Counted from the stretch's first letter, positions 22,987 through 31,970 are shown. The stretch is 64,000 nt of DNA from Vibrio bivalvicida (GCF_001399455.2 NZ_LLEI02000032.1:186001-250000); one strand, 5' to 3'. Notes: generated by a model from the sequence alone, not told the origin. Numbers and translations: made by a program.

Positions 22987-22988
22987 AC

Positions 22989-23585
22989 TTAATTCCTTTG
23001 GTCATCAACCTCAACGCCTTTTGGCACCACAAAAGTAAATCGCTCAGCCTTAGGCTTGTTAAGATCAATATTGTTAAACACAAAGTTACTTTGCTGGCCG
23101 TCTTGCTCTACAACACTAAAACCTTGCACTGCACCTTTGGCATCAATTTTCAGCTTGAACTGACCTTGATTAGAATCGGCTGCAGTTGGGGTTAGGGTAA
23201 AAGTATCGCCTTGCTGCTCAACTTGATAATTGTCCCAGTCGCTAGCTCGGTTACGTGTGAGCAGTACAAATGGCGTTTGTTCTGTCGCTTGTTCTTGCCA
23301 GTAGATACTCACTTGCTCGATAAATGGGCTGTAATACCACAAAGATTTGCCATCAGACACCAGCACGTTTTCATCAGGTGTCGTGGTGGTCCAACGGAAC
23401 AAGCTTGGTCGCGCTATTTCAACATTGCCTTGGCCTTCCATAACAATGTCGCCTTCAGGGCTGATTAATTGCTGAGAAAAATCAGCGCTAAAGCCTTCAT
23501 TTTTCTGTAAGCGGAGGCTAAGCTCGTCTTTTGGCGCTGCCAATACTGAAAAGCTCATCAGTAATAATACGGCAAATTTTTTCAT
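22989..23585 (-). CDS. lolA: Outer-membrane lipoprotein carrier protein LolA
   Basis: LolA ferries lipoproteins across the periplasm from LolCDE to LolB. The 198-aa precursor has a signal peptide (about 1-17, [17 protein letters not shown]) and the family's beta-sheet body with GFSADFSQ near the N-terminus, the R-P-x-x-F-R-W-x-x block and the ending [14 protein letters not shown] start at the ATG at 23583-23585, preceded by GGAAGAGAA; the longer frame to 23660 adds 25 residues before the signal peptide and is rejected. In E. coli and V. cholerae-like genomes ftsK lies just upstream; here the preceding gene is a YecA-like protein. Confidence 0.96.
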   Translation of the reverse strand: MKKFAVLLLMSFSVLAAPKDELSLRLQKNEGFSADFSQQLISPEGDIVMEGQGNVEIARPSLFRWTTTTPDENVLVSDGKSLWYYSPFIEQVSIYWQEQATEQTPFVLLTRNRASDWDNYQVEQQGDTFTLTPTAADSNQGQFKLKIDAKGAVQGFSVVEQDGQQSNFVFNNIDLNKPKAERFTFVVPKGVEVDDQRN

Positions 23586-23689
23586 CAGTTCTCTTCCTAA
23601 TTCGTCACTTATGCGTCTGTTATATCGCGATCGATTAATGAGTTTGACCGAAAAAGGCAAACTTTGTTCGATTTAGCTCACTCAACAAG

Positions 23690-24304
23690 TTAAGAGCCGC
23701 AGCACTGCTTGAACTTTTTACCACTTCCACAAGGACACGCGTCGTTTCGACCAATATTTTTGTAGGGATTTACGTTTTGAGATTTAGCGCCGATCATTGC
23801 TTCGTCGGCCGCTTGCGCCACTTCAGAGATCATGAAGTCAATCTGAGGCGACATTTCTTCAAACGTTGGTGGAGTATCAATTCCCGACGCTATCATTTGC
23901 TGGTGAGTTTGGTCCTCATCAATAGCTAACATGAGTGTTGTAAGCAATGCTTGCAACATACGTAGCGTACCATCACCAAGGTTTAGCTGTGCCCACTGCT
24001 CTTCGACCGTTGGCCAAAGCGTCATAAAACCTTCTGCAAAATCAGCAAACTGCTCGCGTCGGTTGGTGTCATCTAGCAGCTCCAATAAAGAATATTCGTT
24101 GCGCTTCAGGTAGTTATACTGCTGGTTGATATGGATTTCAATATCCGCTTTTATTCGCACCGCATGATCTGCGAATACAGAAGGTAGCCATGATTCCGGT
24201 GCTAAAGGTTTAGTCGCCATATTAGCTGCAAGGGTTAAACCTTCAATGAACAAAGGGGACTCTTCAGTAACTGAGCCTGCAAGTTTCAATAATTGATACT
24301 TCAT
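23690..24304 (-). CDS. YecA/YgfB-type protein with C-terminal SEC-C zinc motif
   Basis: A 204-aa cytoplasmic protein. Residues about 5-165 are helical and look like the UPF0149 (YecA/YgfB) fold. The tail GRNDACPCGSGKKFKQCCGS is a textbook SEC-C motif (CxCxSGxxxxxCC), a zinc-binding element shared with the SecA C-terminus. Family members with SEC-C motifs are linked to ribosome or secretion quality control, but no activity is assigned to this one. The ATG lacks a strong Shine-Dalgarno. It lies about 100 bp upstream of lolA on the same strand, possibly in the same transcript. Confidence 0.85.
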   Translation of the reverse strand: MKYQLLKLAGSVTEESPLFIEGLTLAANMATKPLAPESWLPSVFADHAVRIKADIEIHINQQYNYLKRNEYSLLELLDDTNRREQFADFAEGFMTLWPTVEEQWAQLNLGDGTLRMLQALLTTLMLAIDEDQTHQQMIASGIDTPPTFEEMSPQIDFMISEVAQAADEAMIGAKSQNVNPYKNIGRNDACPCGSGKKFKQCCGS

Positions 24305-24566
24305 TTTCTTAATCTAGTTTTCACAATAGTTTGGGCGCATTATACCCTTAAGCAAGGCTTTGGGTCACTTCGTTACTTTACTCCCTGATTTGATAAGCTC
24401 TCCTTGTGGTAATTCGACAACATTCCCGTCACGGCTAGCTATCGCACTTAATAACTAGCCCTTTTTCTTGCTACACTTATTTCACTTGGATAAATTGCTC
24501 ATTAGGTGCATTATGCGCTCGTAGTAATGTTTAGTTACATTTCGCAGACAGGTTGTTGTAGTCAAA

Positions 24567-25103
24567 ATGAGAAAAACTAATTTCCGTGGTTTCACGCTTA
24601 TTGAGTTGATTGTAGTAATTGTTATTTTGGGGGTGCTTGCTGTCACTGCTGCGCCACGCTTTCTTAACTATCAAGAAGATGCACATACTAATCGAGCAAA
24701 AACGGCATTTGCTGCCTTTACTAGTGCAACGCAACTTTACCATTCAATTTGGCTCGTCGAAGGAGAACCTTCCGCCGCAGTAAAAGGTTACGCAAATGGC
24801 GTGGTCATACCTTCTTCCGGAGGTTTTCCTAGAACTATTGCTTCTACCGCTTCAATCCCAAATTGCCCAGAGCTGTGGAAAAACCTCCTCAATACCGATC
24901 TGACGGTTGAGGTACATACAGACCCAATTTTGCCAACCGATGCTGATATCGTCAGTTGGTACCGAGGTTCGGGTGATTCTGCGTCTTGTTATTACTACTA
25001 CGTATCCAATATCAGTGATTACGATACCAAGATTTGGACACTAAATTATTTTCCGCAAGATGGATCATACGAAGTTATTCGAAATAATACACTACCTCGA
25101 TAA
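24567..25103 (+). CDS. Orphan type IV (MSHA-like) pilin
   Basis: A 178-aa prepilin. The short basic leader MRKTNFRG is followed by FTLIELIVVIVILGVLAVTAAPRF, a class III signal peptide: cleavage after Gly8 and methylation of Phe9 by the prepilin peptidase, with the conserved Glu at mature position 5. Cys100 and Cys141 would form the C-terminal disulfide loop typical of type IV and MSHA pilins. The body is Tyr-rich near the end (SASCYYYYVSN). No assembly ATPase, platform or other pilin gene is nearby, so it must rely on machinery encoded elsewhere. The ATG has only a weak ribosome site. Confidence 0.88.
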   Translation: MRKTNFRGFTLIELIVVIVILGVLAVTAAPRFLNYQEDAHTNRAKTAFAAFTSATQLYHSIWLVEGEPSAAVKGYANGVVIPSSGGFPRTIASTASIPNCPELWKNLLNTDLTVEVHTDPILPTDADIVSWYRGSGDSASCYYYYVSNISDYDTKIWTLNYFPQDGSYEVIRNNTLPR

Positions 25104-25195
25104 TTCCAGCAGACCGATTAAAGATGACTTTTGTCGACCTTCACTCTAAAATCACGCCTCTTAATTTTAGAGACTGATTTTATGAGAGCAGCTTT

Positions 25196-26146
25196 ATGCG
25201 ATTAGTGCTGGGCCCTATGGAGGGTGTGTTAGACCATTTGATGCGCGAGATTTTAACCGACATCAATGACTATGACTTATGTGTCACTGAGTTTGTTCGT
25301 GTGGTAGATCAACTCCTCCCAGACCATGTTTTTCATCGCTTGTGTCCAGAACTAGAGCAAGGCTCTCAAACTAAGTCTGGTGTACCCGTGCATATTCAGC
25401 TATTAGGTCAAGATCCAAACTGGATGGCAGAAAATGCGATTAAAGCTGCGGACCTAGGGGCGAAAGGCATCGACCTAAACTTCGGCTGCCCTGCTAAACT
25501 AGTCAATAAAAGCAAGGGAGGCGCGGCACTATTACAGCACCCAGAGCTGATTCACAACGTCGTTAAAGCTTGCCGTGAGGCTGTCCCGTCACACACTCCA
25601 GTGACAGCAAAGATTCGCCTTGGCTGGGATAACCCTGAAGATTGTTTTGAGATTGTTGATGCAATCCAATCCGCCGGTGCAAATGAGCTAACAGTGCATG
25701 CTCGGACCAAAACCGGGGGTTATAAGGCGAGTGAAATAAAATGGGAATACATTAACCAAATTCGTGAGCGCTTTTCGATTCCATTGATCGCAAATGGTGA
25801 GATTTGGAATTACCAAGACGGCCAAGCTTGTATTGAAACAACGGGGGTTGATTCACTCATGGTATGTCGCGGCGCATTTAACGTGCCGAATCTAGGTAAG
25901 GTAGTGAAGCACAATCACACCGTGATGCCTTGGTCCGAAGTTGTAGAACTGCTGTTGATTTACTCACAATATGAGATGAAAGGCGACAAAGGGCTGTACT
26001 ACCCGAACCGCGTTAAACAATGGTTCTCGTACCTACGCCACCAATACCCACAAGCTGATGCCTTGTTTAGAGAGATTCGTACTTTCACAACGGCAGCGCC
26101 AATTGTTGAACATATCACTCGCTATCGCGACAAACTAGCCGCTTAA
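25196..26146 (+). CDS. dusC: tRNA-dihydrouridine(16) synthase DusC
   Basis: DusC reduces U16 in the D-loop of tRNAs with NADPH and FMN. The 316-aa TIM-barrel protein begins MRLVLGPMEGVLDHLMRE, has catalytic Cys98 in LNFGCPAKLVNKSKGG, and the FMN-binding ELTVHARTKTGGY and LIANGEIW segments. Its length matches E. coli DusC (315 aa). The preceding 90 bases contain a TAAAATCA/TGATTTTA inverted repeat, possibly a terminator or leader hairpin. Its TAA stop overlaps that of the convergent diguanylate cyclase gene. Confidence 0.96.
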   Translation: MRLVLGPMEGVLDHLMREILTDINDYDLCVTEFVRVVDQLLPDHVFHRLCPELEQGSQTKSGVPVHIQLLGQDPNWMAENAIKAADLGAKGIDLNFGCPAKLVNKSKGGAALLQHPELIHNVVKACREAVPSHTPVTAKIRLGWDNPEDCFEIVDAIQSAGANELTVHARTKTGGYKASEIKWEYINQIRERFSIPLIANGEIWNYQDGQACIETTGVDSLMVCRGAFNVPNLGKVVKHNHTVMPWSEVVELLLIYSQYEMKGDKGLYYPNRVKQWFSYLRHQYPQADALFREIRTFTTAAPIVEHITRYRDKLAA

Positions 26147-27603
26147 AACACCAACTTGTTCTTTCCGCTCGTTTTCGCCTGATACAACTTTTCGTCCGCA
26201 GCTTTGAATAGCTTATCAAAGCTGCATGGCGTGTTTCCTTGAATAACCTCAACGCCTCCTGACACAGTAAATCCGCCTTCAACAGCCTGATGAGCCTGAG
26301 AACAAATCGCCTGGTGAACTCGATTGATACTGTTTTTTAACGCCTCTATGTTGTTACCTGACAGATAGATTACGAACTCTTCTCCGCCAATGCGCGCAGC
26401 GGCATCACTATCACGAATACTGAGTGAGATAGTCTCAGCCATATAGGTAATCACACGATCCCCAACATCGTGCCCATAAGTATCATTGATGGCCTTAAAG
26501 TCATCAATATCGAGAACGGACAAAACCGCACACGAGGCATTGGCTCTACCTTGCAGAAAGTCTTCTAAGCCACGACGGTTAAGTAAACCCGTCATTGGGT
26601 CTTTAGCGGCAAGCTCTTTAAAGTAACCGTGCTCAATTCGTGTATTAATGAAGAATAGAACGATGACCGAGAAAACGTAGATAAATAGAGTGACGATTAA
26701 GCTATAACGCTCAAACGAAAAAAAATTACCAATCTCTTTCGGCAAATCAAGTAAGTAGTACAGCGAGTGCTCACCTACGACACCATCAATATCAATCGTT
26801 TCTAACCTGAATGCATTCTGAGGTGGCGAAATTCTCGCACTATCAATAATGCTCAGATTTCCCGCCAGTGTTCCTTGGCTATCAAGTAACTCATCATAAG
26901 CAATATCAACAGACAGCATCCCTTGATGAACACCGTTATTAAACACAGGCATGCTCAAGCTCATCACTAAATCGCTCGTGGTGGCAATTGGTGCTGGGCC
27001 CGTTAAAGTAACTAAATCTCTGTTGTGAGCAGTCTGGTGCCAAAATGGACGAACTTTAAGCGTGTTCAACAGCTCAAGGGTAATGCTTTTGGCGTAGGTG
27101 TCAGGAGAGGACATGATGTAGCCCTCTTTATCGATGTAATGAATGCCCAATAGATAGGTGTCGATATCATGAAGAAAAGAGAGTATAGGTGCCAATGATA
27201 CTTGGTCTGATACTCTTTGGTAGTTATCGCTGTGCGGATCACAGAGAGATGCATCTCCAACCAACATATAATTGATGTCTACTGCTGGGATTTCTTGGTC
27301 GCGTCCATCAGACAGTAAGGCTGCATCAATAGGCCACATTTGGCATAGCTCACCTTTCACCTGGCGATTGTGTTCAACCAACAAAATATAGTTAGATTTA
27401 GAGGAGTTAGAGAAACTGTAATCCAGTGCCGAGATAACTTTAGCCGATCTTGATAGCGCCGCATGAATTCGCTCATACTCATCATCAATATCCCTGTTTA
27501 CTGAATCGTAATAGTTCTTTACCGTTAGTGCCAAAACAATAATAGCTATGGCCAAAGGCATCAAGAAGACAAACTTTAAACTGAAATGCCTGTTTACCTG
27601 CAT
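26143..27603 (-). CDS. Membrane-anchored diguanylate cyclase (GGEEF)
   Basis: A 486-aa c-di-GMP synthase. A membrane segment near residues 8-28, a periplasmic sensor region of about 270 residues (dCache/PDC-like, with YIDKEGYIMSSP), a second membrane segment (about 305-325) and a C-terminal GGDEF domain. The active site reads RIGGEEF, and an RxxD inhibitory site (RDSD) lies five residues upstream, so product feedback is expected. The A-site region DPMTGLLNRRG is intact. No EAL domain is present. I start at ATG 27601-27603 (MQVNRHFSL), preceded by GAGAAG; a GTG four codons earlier is possible. The ligand is unknown. The adjacent ABC importer may share only proximity. Confidence 0.92.
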   Translation of the reverse strand: MQVNRHFSLKFVFLMPLAIAIIVLALTVKNYYDSVNRDIDDEYERIHAALSRSAKVISALDYSFSNSSKSNYILLVEHNRQVKGELCQMWPIDAALLSDGRDQEIPAVDINYMLVGDASLCDPHSDNYQRVSDQVSLAPILSFLHDIDTYLLGIHYIDKEGYIMSSPDTYAKSITLELLNTLKVRPFWHQTAHNRDLVTLTGPAPIATTSDLVMSLSMPVFNNGVHQGMLSVDIAYDELLDSQGTLAGNLSIIDSARISPPQNAFRLETIDIDGVVGEHSLYYLLDLPKEIGNFFSFERYSLIVTLFIYVFSVIVLFFINTRIEHGYFKELAAKDPMTGLLNRRGLEDFLQGRANASCAVLSVLDIDDFKAINDTYGHDVGDRVITYMAETISLSIRDSDAAARIGGEEFVIYLSGNNIEALKNSINRVHQAICSQAHQAVEGGFTVSGGVEVIQGNTPCSFDKLFKAADEKLYQAKTSGKNKLVF

Positions 27604-27633
27604 CCCACTTCTCACTCTAAAATGTAAATTTAA

Positions 27634-27668
27634 AAGCCTATCAGCACTGGTATACAGTCGATAGGCTT
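27634..27668 (-). terminator. Terminator after PF04392-type ABC operon
   Basis: AAGCCTATC / GATAGGCTT with an inner ACTG/CAGT extension; on the minus strand a T/A-rich tail (TTAAATTT) follows. It lies between the ABC ATPase gene and the diguanylate cyclase gene. Confidence 0.65.
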
Positions 27669-27727
27669 ATAAGGTAATTAGTGTCACCAGTCGGCATCAT
27701 AAGTTGATTGACAACTGTCAGTAAATA

Positions 27728-28522
27728 CTAATTTAGTAGCAAGCTGTCATCTGCTAGCTCTTCTCCCCGAACTTTTGTAAACATTTCTAGTAAATCAGGC
27801 ACCTGCATATTGGCACGTTGTTCACCTGAGACATCAAGCACAATCTCACCTTGATGGAGCATAACGGTGCGATCTCCGCATGCCAACGCATCTTTCATTG
27901 AGTGAGTAACCATCATTACGGTCAAGTTGAACTCCGCAACGATTTTCTTGGTTAAGTCGATAATAAATGCCGCCATGCGAGGGTCTAGCGCGGCAGTATG
28001 CTCATCAAGCAATAGTAGCTTGCTATCTGACAATGTCGCCATAACTAAACTCACGGCTTGACGTTGCCCTCCAGAAAGCAGCCCAATGCTGTCTCCCAGT
28101 CTATCTTCTAGCCCTAAGCCTAAAATGCTGATTCGATCTTGGAACAACTTGCGACGTTTTGCCGTTAGAGACAAACCCCAGCCACGTTTTTTTCCACGCA
28201 TATAGGCTAGTGCCATGTTCTCTTCGATCGTCAAATCACCACACGTTCCAGCTAAGGGATCTTGGAATACACGCGCACATTGCTGTGCTCGTTGGTCAAC
28301 ACTACGTTTAGTCACATCGAGATCGTCAATGATTACGCTACCGCCAACCATCGGAGTTTCTCCCGTCACCGCCCCCAGCAGGGTTGATTTTCCTGCTCCA
28401 TTGGAGCCTATCACCGTCAAAAACTCATGTTGCGGGACTTCTAAAGTTACTCCTCGCAGCGCCTTGTTTTCTAGGATAGTGCCGGGGTTAAAAGTCACTT
28501 GAATATCTTCCAAACGAATCAT
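27728..28522 (-). CDS. ABC importer ATP-binding protein (TrpXYZ type)
   Basis: A 264-aa ABC ATPase: Walker A GSNGAGKSTLLG near 38-49, Q-loop in RVFQDPLAG, signature LLSGGQRQAVSL, Walker B LLLLDEHTAALDP and the switch His in VTHSMKDAL. The DEH in place of DEP after Walker B is usual in this sub-family. Its ATG overlaps the permease stop by 4 bases (ATGA), so the proteins are coupled. Together with the permease and a PF04392 binding protein it forms an importer of the kind shown in streptococci to take up tryptophan or tyrosine; the substrate here is inferred, not read. Confidence 0.92.
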   Translation of the reverse strand: MIRLEDIQVTFNPGTILENKALRGVTLEVPQHEFLTVIGSNGAGKSTLLGAVTGETPMVGGSVIIDDLDVTKRSVDQRAQQCARVFQDPLAGTCGDLTIEENMALAYMRGKKRGWGLSLTAKRRKLFQDRISILGLGLEDRLGDSIGLLSGGQRQAVSLVMATLSDSKLLLLDEHTAALDPRMAAFIIDLTKKIVAEFNLTVMMVTHSMKDALACGDRTVMLHQGEIVLDVSGEQRANMQVPDLLEMFTKVRGEELADDSLLLN

Positions 28523-29463
28523 GCTACATCTCCTGACTCTTTTTCCTGCTTTAATTTCTCTTGATTACTGGCAGGAAGACTATGCTTTTTTGACTTGAGA
28601 TTACCTTTGATTTTCGGTGCGATAAGAGCAATCGCGACTAATACGGCAGTGACCAAATTTAGATCAGAGGCTTGGAGGCCAAACATGCCACTACTTAGGG
28701 CAAAGGCGACCGCTAAACGGTACAATACTGAACCGACAATCACGGCGACAACCGCGACCCAGATCTTCCGCCCCGGGATTAAGGTTTGGCCTAAGATTAC
28801 CGCAGCTAAGCCAACCACTATAGTACCAACGCCAGACGTCACATCGGCAAAACTATTGGTTTGAGCGAACAAAGCACCGGCAAAGCCAACGAACCCGTTA
28901 GAGAGCGCCAAACCAAAGTAAGTGTAGAATGCCGTGCTGGCGCCTTGAGCCGATACCATACGCGCATTCACACCCGTAGCACGAAGCCCTAACCCAAAAT
29001 CACTGTTAAGAAGCCTTACCACTAGCCACCCTGAAATCAATACCAATATACCTACGATCAAAGGGCGAATCAGCATAGGGTCACCGATGGTTTCAAAAGG
29101 AGTTAGGATGGTCTGTTCTCCTAACAACGCGACGTTGGGTCTCCCCATTATTCTTATGTTGATCGAGAAGGCAGCAATCATGGTGAGAATGGAAGCGAGC
29201 AAGTGAAGAATACCACAACGCACGGCAAGAAATGCCGTCACCCAACCTGTGGCCGCCCCAGCTAGAATCGCCATAAATGTTGCAATCCAAGGATTAATAC
29301 CAGCCACAATCGCGGTTGCCGCCACAGCCGCTCCCATAGGGAAGCTGCCATCAACACTCAAATCAGGAAAATCAAGAACACGGAACGTGAGATAGACGCC
29401 TAAAGCAACAAGACCATACAATAAGCCAATTTCCAAAGCGCCAAAAAATGCAAAAGCAGACAT
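28519..29463 (-). CDS. ABC importer permease (TrpXYZ type)
   Basis: A 314-aa inner-membrane protein with about 8-9 hydrophobic segments of the BPD_transp_2 (LivH/M-like) family. It opens with FFGALEIGLLYGLVALGVYLTFRVLDFPDLSVDGSF-type sequence, which is characteristic of permeases paired with PF04392 binding proteins, and has the late GTIVVGLAAVILGQTL loop that contacts the ATPase. A short hydrophilic tail (KSKKHSLPASNQEKLKQEKES) is cytoplasmic. A stem-loop lies between the binding-protein gene and this gene, which should lower its expression relative to the binding protein. Confidence 0.9.
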   Translation of the reverse strand: MSAFAFFGALEIGLLYGLVALGVYLTFRVLDFPDLSVDGSFPMGAAVAATAIVAGINPWIATFMAILAGAATGWVTAFLAVRCGILHLLASILTMIAAFSINIRIMGRPNVALLGEQTILTPFETIGDPMLIRPLIVGILVLISGWLVVRLLNSDFGLGLRATGVNARMVSAQGASTAFYTYFGLALSNGFVGFAGALFAQTNSFADVTSGVGTIVVGLAAVILGQTLIPGRKIWVAVVAVIVGSVLYRLAVAFALSSGMFGLQASDLNLVTAVLVAIALIAPKIKGNLKSKKHSLPASNQEKLKQEKESGDVA

Positions 29464-29495
29464 ACCAACTCCCTTTTCTGCTAAAGATCAAAACA

Positions 29496-29528
29496 CCTCA
29501 AGCATGCGATGTAAATGCGTACTTGAGG
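29496..29528 (-). terminator. Intra-operon stem-loop after binding-protein gene
   Basis: CCTCAAG / CTTGAGG with a 19-nt loop, followed on the minus strand by GTGTTTTGAT. It lies between the binding-protein stop and the permease start. A partial terminator or mRNA-stabilising hairpin is the usual role at this place. Confidence 0.55.
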
Positions 29529-29535
29529 CTATGGT

Positions 29536-30501
29536 TTATTTTACGCTTGTGGCACGATCTAGAACTGATTGAGGAATAGCGACACCTAACTTAGTAGCAG
29601 CGGTTTTGTTAACGACAAGGTCAGAACCCTTAGCCACTTTTACATCTAATGAACCAGGATTAGAACCTTCTAGGATAGCAGCAACATAATCTGCAGTTTG
29701 AACCCCAACTTGATAGTAGTCAAAGCCAAGGCTCGCAATAGCCCCTTTCTCAACATAAGAAGTAGCGCCGCCAAGCACTGGTGTCTTAGCTTGATTTGCC
29801 GCTACAATCATACCTTCTATGGCACTGGCAACTGTGTTGTCCGTTGGGGCGTAGATGACGTCTGACTTCGCGGCAATTGCTTGAGTGGCAGATTGGACAT
29901 CAGCACTTTTCAGAGCCGTCGCTTCAATTACTTGAATACCTTGCTCTGCTGCACTCTGTTTAAGTAGCTCAACTAGAGTCACCGCGTTGGCTTCTCCTGG
30001 ATTAAAGACTACCCCGATTGATTTAGTGCTTGGTAAAATCTCTTTGATCAATTCAACATGCTGGCTGACTGGAGATAAGTCAGAAAGGCCTGTTACGTTT
30101 TTGCCCGGTTGCTCTAGTTGTTTAACTAACTTCGCGCCCACAGGGTCGGTCACGGCGGTAAATACAACAGGAATAGAGCGTGTTGCAGAAACAAGAGCCT
30201 GCGCAGTTGGTGTTGCAATACCAACCAATACATCTGGTTTCTCACCAACAAATTGGCGCGCAATCTGTACTGCTATCGCCGGATTACCTTGCGCCGTTTT
30301 ATAGTCAAACTCTAGGTTCTTACCTTGCTCATAACCTTTGGCTTTCAAACCATCAATTAAGCCTTGGCGTGTTGCATCTAACGCTGGATGCTCAACGATT
30401 TGCGATACCGCTACCTTAGCGGTCTTCGCCATAACGCTAGTGGATGAGAGTAATGTGACACCTGCGAGAACGGCGGTCGCAATGACTTTTGCTGCTTTCA
30501 T
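29536..30501 (-). CDS. ABC importer substrate-binding protein (PF04392 type)
   Basis: A 321-aa periplasmic binding protein: signal peptide about 1-25 (ending SVMAK), then two alpha/beta lobes with the family sequences VSQIVEHPALDATRQG near the start, VTDPVGAKLV and NVTGLSDLSPV in the middle, and GVQTADYVAAILEG near the end. The PF04392 family includes the tryptophan/tyrosine-binding TrpX. I start at ATG 30499-30501, with AAGGAG upstream; the longer frame reads into a repeat element and is rejected. A 116-bp palindromic repeat begins 18 bp upstream of the ATG and so forms most of the leader. Confidence 0.93.
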   Translation of the reverse strand: MKAAKVIATAVLAGVTLLSSTSVMAKTAKVAVSQIVEHPALDATRQGLIDGLKAKGYEQGKNLEFDYKTAQGNPAIAVQIARQFVGEKPDVLVGIATPTAQALVSATRSIPVVFTAVTDPVGAKLVKQLEQPGKNVTGLSDLSPVSQHVELIKEILPSTKSIGVVFNPGEANAVTLVELLKQSAAEQGIQVIEATALKSADVQSATQAIAAKSDVIYAPTDNTVASAIEGMIVAANQAKTPVLGGATSYVEKGAIASLGFDYYQVGVQTADYVAAILEGSNPGSLDVKVAKGSDLVVNKTAATKLGVAIPQSVLDRATSVK

Positions 30502-30518
30502 CTTAACTCCTTGATGTA

Positions 30519-30634
30519 ATACCAACTTCCTTGTCAGCTCAAACACCTAGCCACTTCTATGCTTTATACGCAGTTGCCTAGAAGTTGTTTTCTTAGCGCT
30601 CATAGCATGTGAGCTTTTTCATTGAACTTGGTAT
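30519..30634. repeat. Small palindromic repeat (MITE-like) in the leader of the PF04392-type gene
   Basis: A 116-bp segment bounded by inverted ends ATACCAACTTC and GAACTTGGTAT (10 of 11 paired). Inside are ACTTCTA/TAGAAGT and GCTCA/TGAGC arms, so the transcript could fold along its whole length. There is no ORF. The structure (short, terminal inverted repeats, no coding capacity) suits a miniature element or an ERIC-class repeat. The second element before ihfB has similar ends. That this sequence recurs in other Vibrio genomes is my recollection, not something shown by this window. Confidence 0.55.
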
Positions 30635-30776
30635 AAGCAATCATGTAGTGTGAGGGTAGATTTTGTGTTTTTGTTACTGCACAAATTATGTGCACATCAA
30701 TATTATTACCAACATGCTGTATAAAAGAAAAGCAACTTTTAACATTAAAGCAACAAAAGGAGAGCCGCGTTGTTGT

Positions 30777-31970
30777 TTACTGTTTCACGGCGTGAATCAA
30801 CAAGTTGCGCGGGGTCGCCTCTCGAGAACAAAACTCTGATAACGTGACCATATAGCCTTGTTCTTGAAGGTATAGAGCTTTATCAAGCACGAGCCAGAGC
30901 TCTAACACACGGCGAAACGGTTGTTGCACCAAACTGATACGCTCCATCTGCCAATACCTAATTTGACCTAATTTCTCATAGCGAGCATAGTCTAACTTAG
31001 GCTGGCTGATTGCCTTCTTTTCACAAGCCCATTGGCAAAAAGCTTCAAACCCTTCCGCCAACTGAGATTTTTTAATGCTCGGGACGGGCTGATACGTGCC
31101 AATTTGAGTGACTTCACGCACAAGTAAGTCGAATCCAAGTCGATAAGTCATCTCTTCCATACGATGACGTTTGACCCTTTCTCCACCAGTAACGGTTTCT
31201 TGTAGAGGGATTCTAAGCTCTTGGCGAGTTAGTGCGAGTGTGGAAGCTTTCCCCTGTTTGGACAGAGCCTGATAGCTTTCGTTACTGATCAAATGATAAC
31301 AACATGGTGATAGCGTAATAGCAGGAAGTTGTTTACTCGTGGCATGATGGAGCAGAGAAACATGCAGATCGCCACAAGCATGCAGCGCTACGGCATGCTG
31401 CTCTCTGTTTAATGCATCTTCCGCCTGCTCACTGAGTGCATCCCCTTGGACAAAATGCATCGATAAACCTTGTTTGTCAGCTTCTTGTTGACCAGACTGA
31501 CAAAGCGCGTGCTGATATTCAAAGCTGGTGACTTTTTGCTGAGTCTGGCTCGCAAGAATCCTACCTAGAAAACCTTTACCTGAACACCACTCAAGCCACT
31601 CACTACCATGATGATTGATGATAGCGGCTTCTCCCATAGAGAGGATTTGTTCTAGCTTACGCCCGGGAACGCCACTTTCAACACCTCGTGCTAGCTTGAG
31701 ACCTTTAATATCCAACTTTGGTAATGTCGTCCACGCTTCAACCTGCTTGATGCACGGTACATAATGGGACATGTCGCTAAGCAGCAGAATGTTGTTCTGT
31801 TTGTAGGATGCAATTTGCTCTGGGGAAAGACTCTCCAACCAACGACATAAGGCTGGGTTTTGATTGAGCCAAGGCAGCGTATGCTGATCAGATAAGAAAA
31901 ATGGCTCAAAGCGCCAGTAGGCTTGATATTCACTCAAGAATCGATTGAGTGATTGGAATTGGTTTAACAT
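30777..31970 (-). CDS. SAM-dependent methyltransferase, METTL25/PF13679-like
   Basis: A 397-aa cytoplasmic protein. The N-terminal 110 residues are helical; then GxKLEQI, the SAM-binding EWCSGKGFLGRILA (near residue 125), an acidic beta-2 end (TSFEYQ), and LHACGDL in place of a catalytic motif, followed by TLSPCCYHL. The order of these motifs fits the methyltransferase group containing METTL25, whose bacterial members have no settled substrate. The CCYH segment with paired cysteines recalls RNA or protein methyltransferases of this group. It stands alone between cysB and the ABC importer, all on the minus strand. Confidence 0.82.
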   Translation of the reverse strand: MLNQFQSLNRFLSEYQAYWRFEPFFLSDQHTLPWLNQNPALCRWLESLSPEQIASYKQNNILLLSDMSHYVPCIKQVEAWTTLPKLDIKGLKLARGVESGVPGRKLEQILSMGEAAIINHHGSEWLEWCSGKGFLGRILASQTQQKVTSFEYQHALCQSGQQEADKQGLSMHFVQGDALSEQAEDALNREQHAVALHACGDLHVSLLHHATSKQLPAITLSPCCYHLISNESYQALSKQGKASTLALTRQELRIPLQETVTGGERVKRHRMEEMTYRLGFDLLVREVTQIGTYQPVPSIKKSQLAEGFEAFCQWACEKKAISQPKLDYARYEKLGQIRYWQMERISLVQQPFRRVLELWLVLDKALYLQEQGYMVTLSEFCSREATPRNLLIHAVKQ

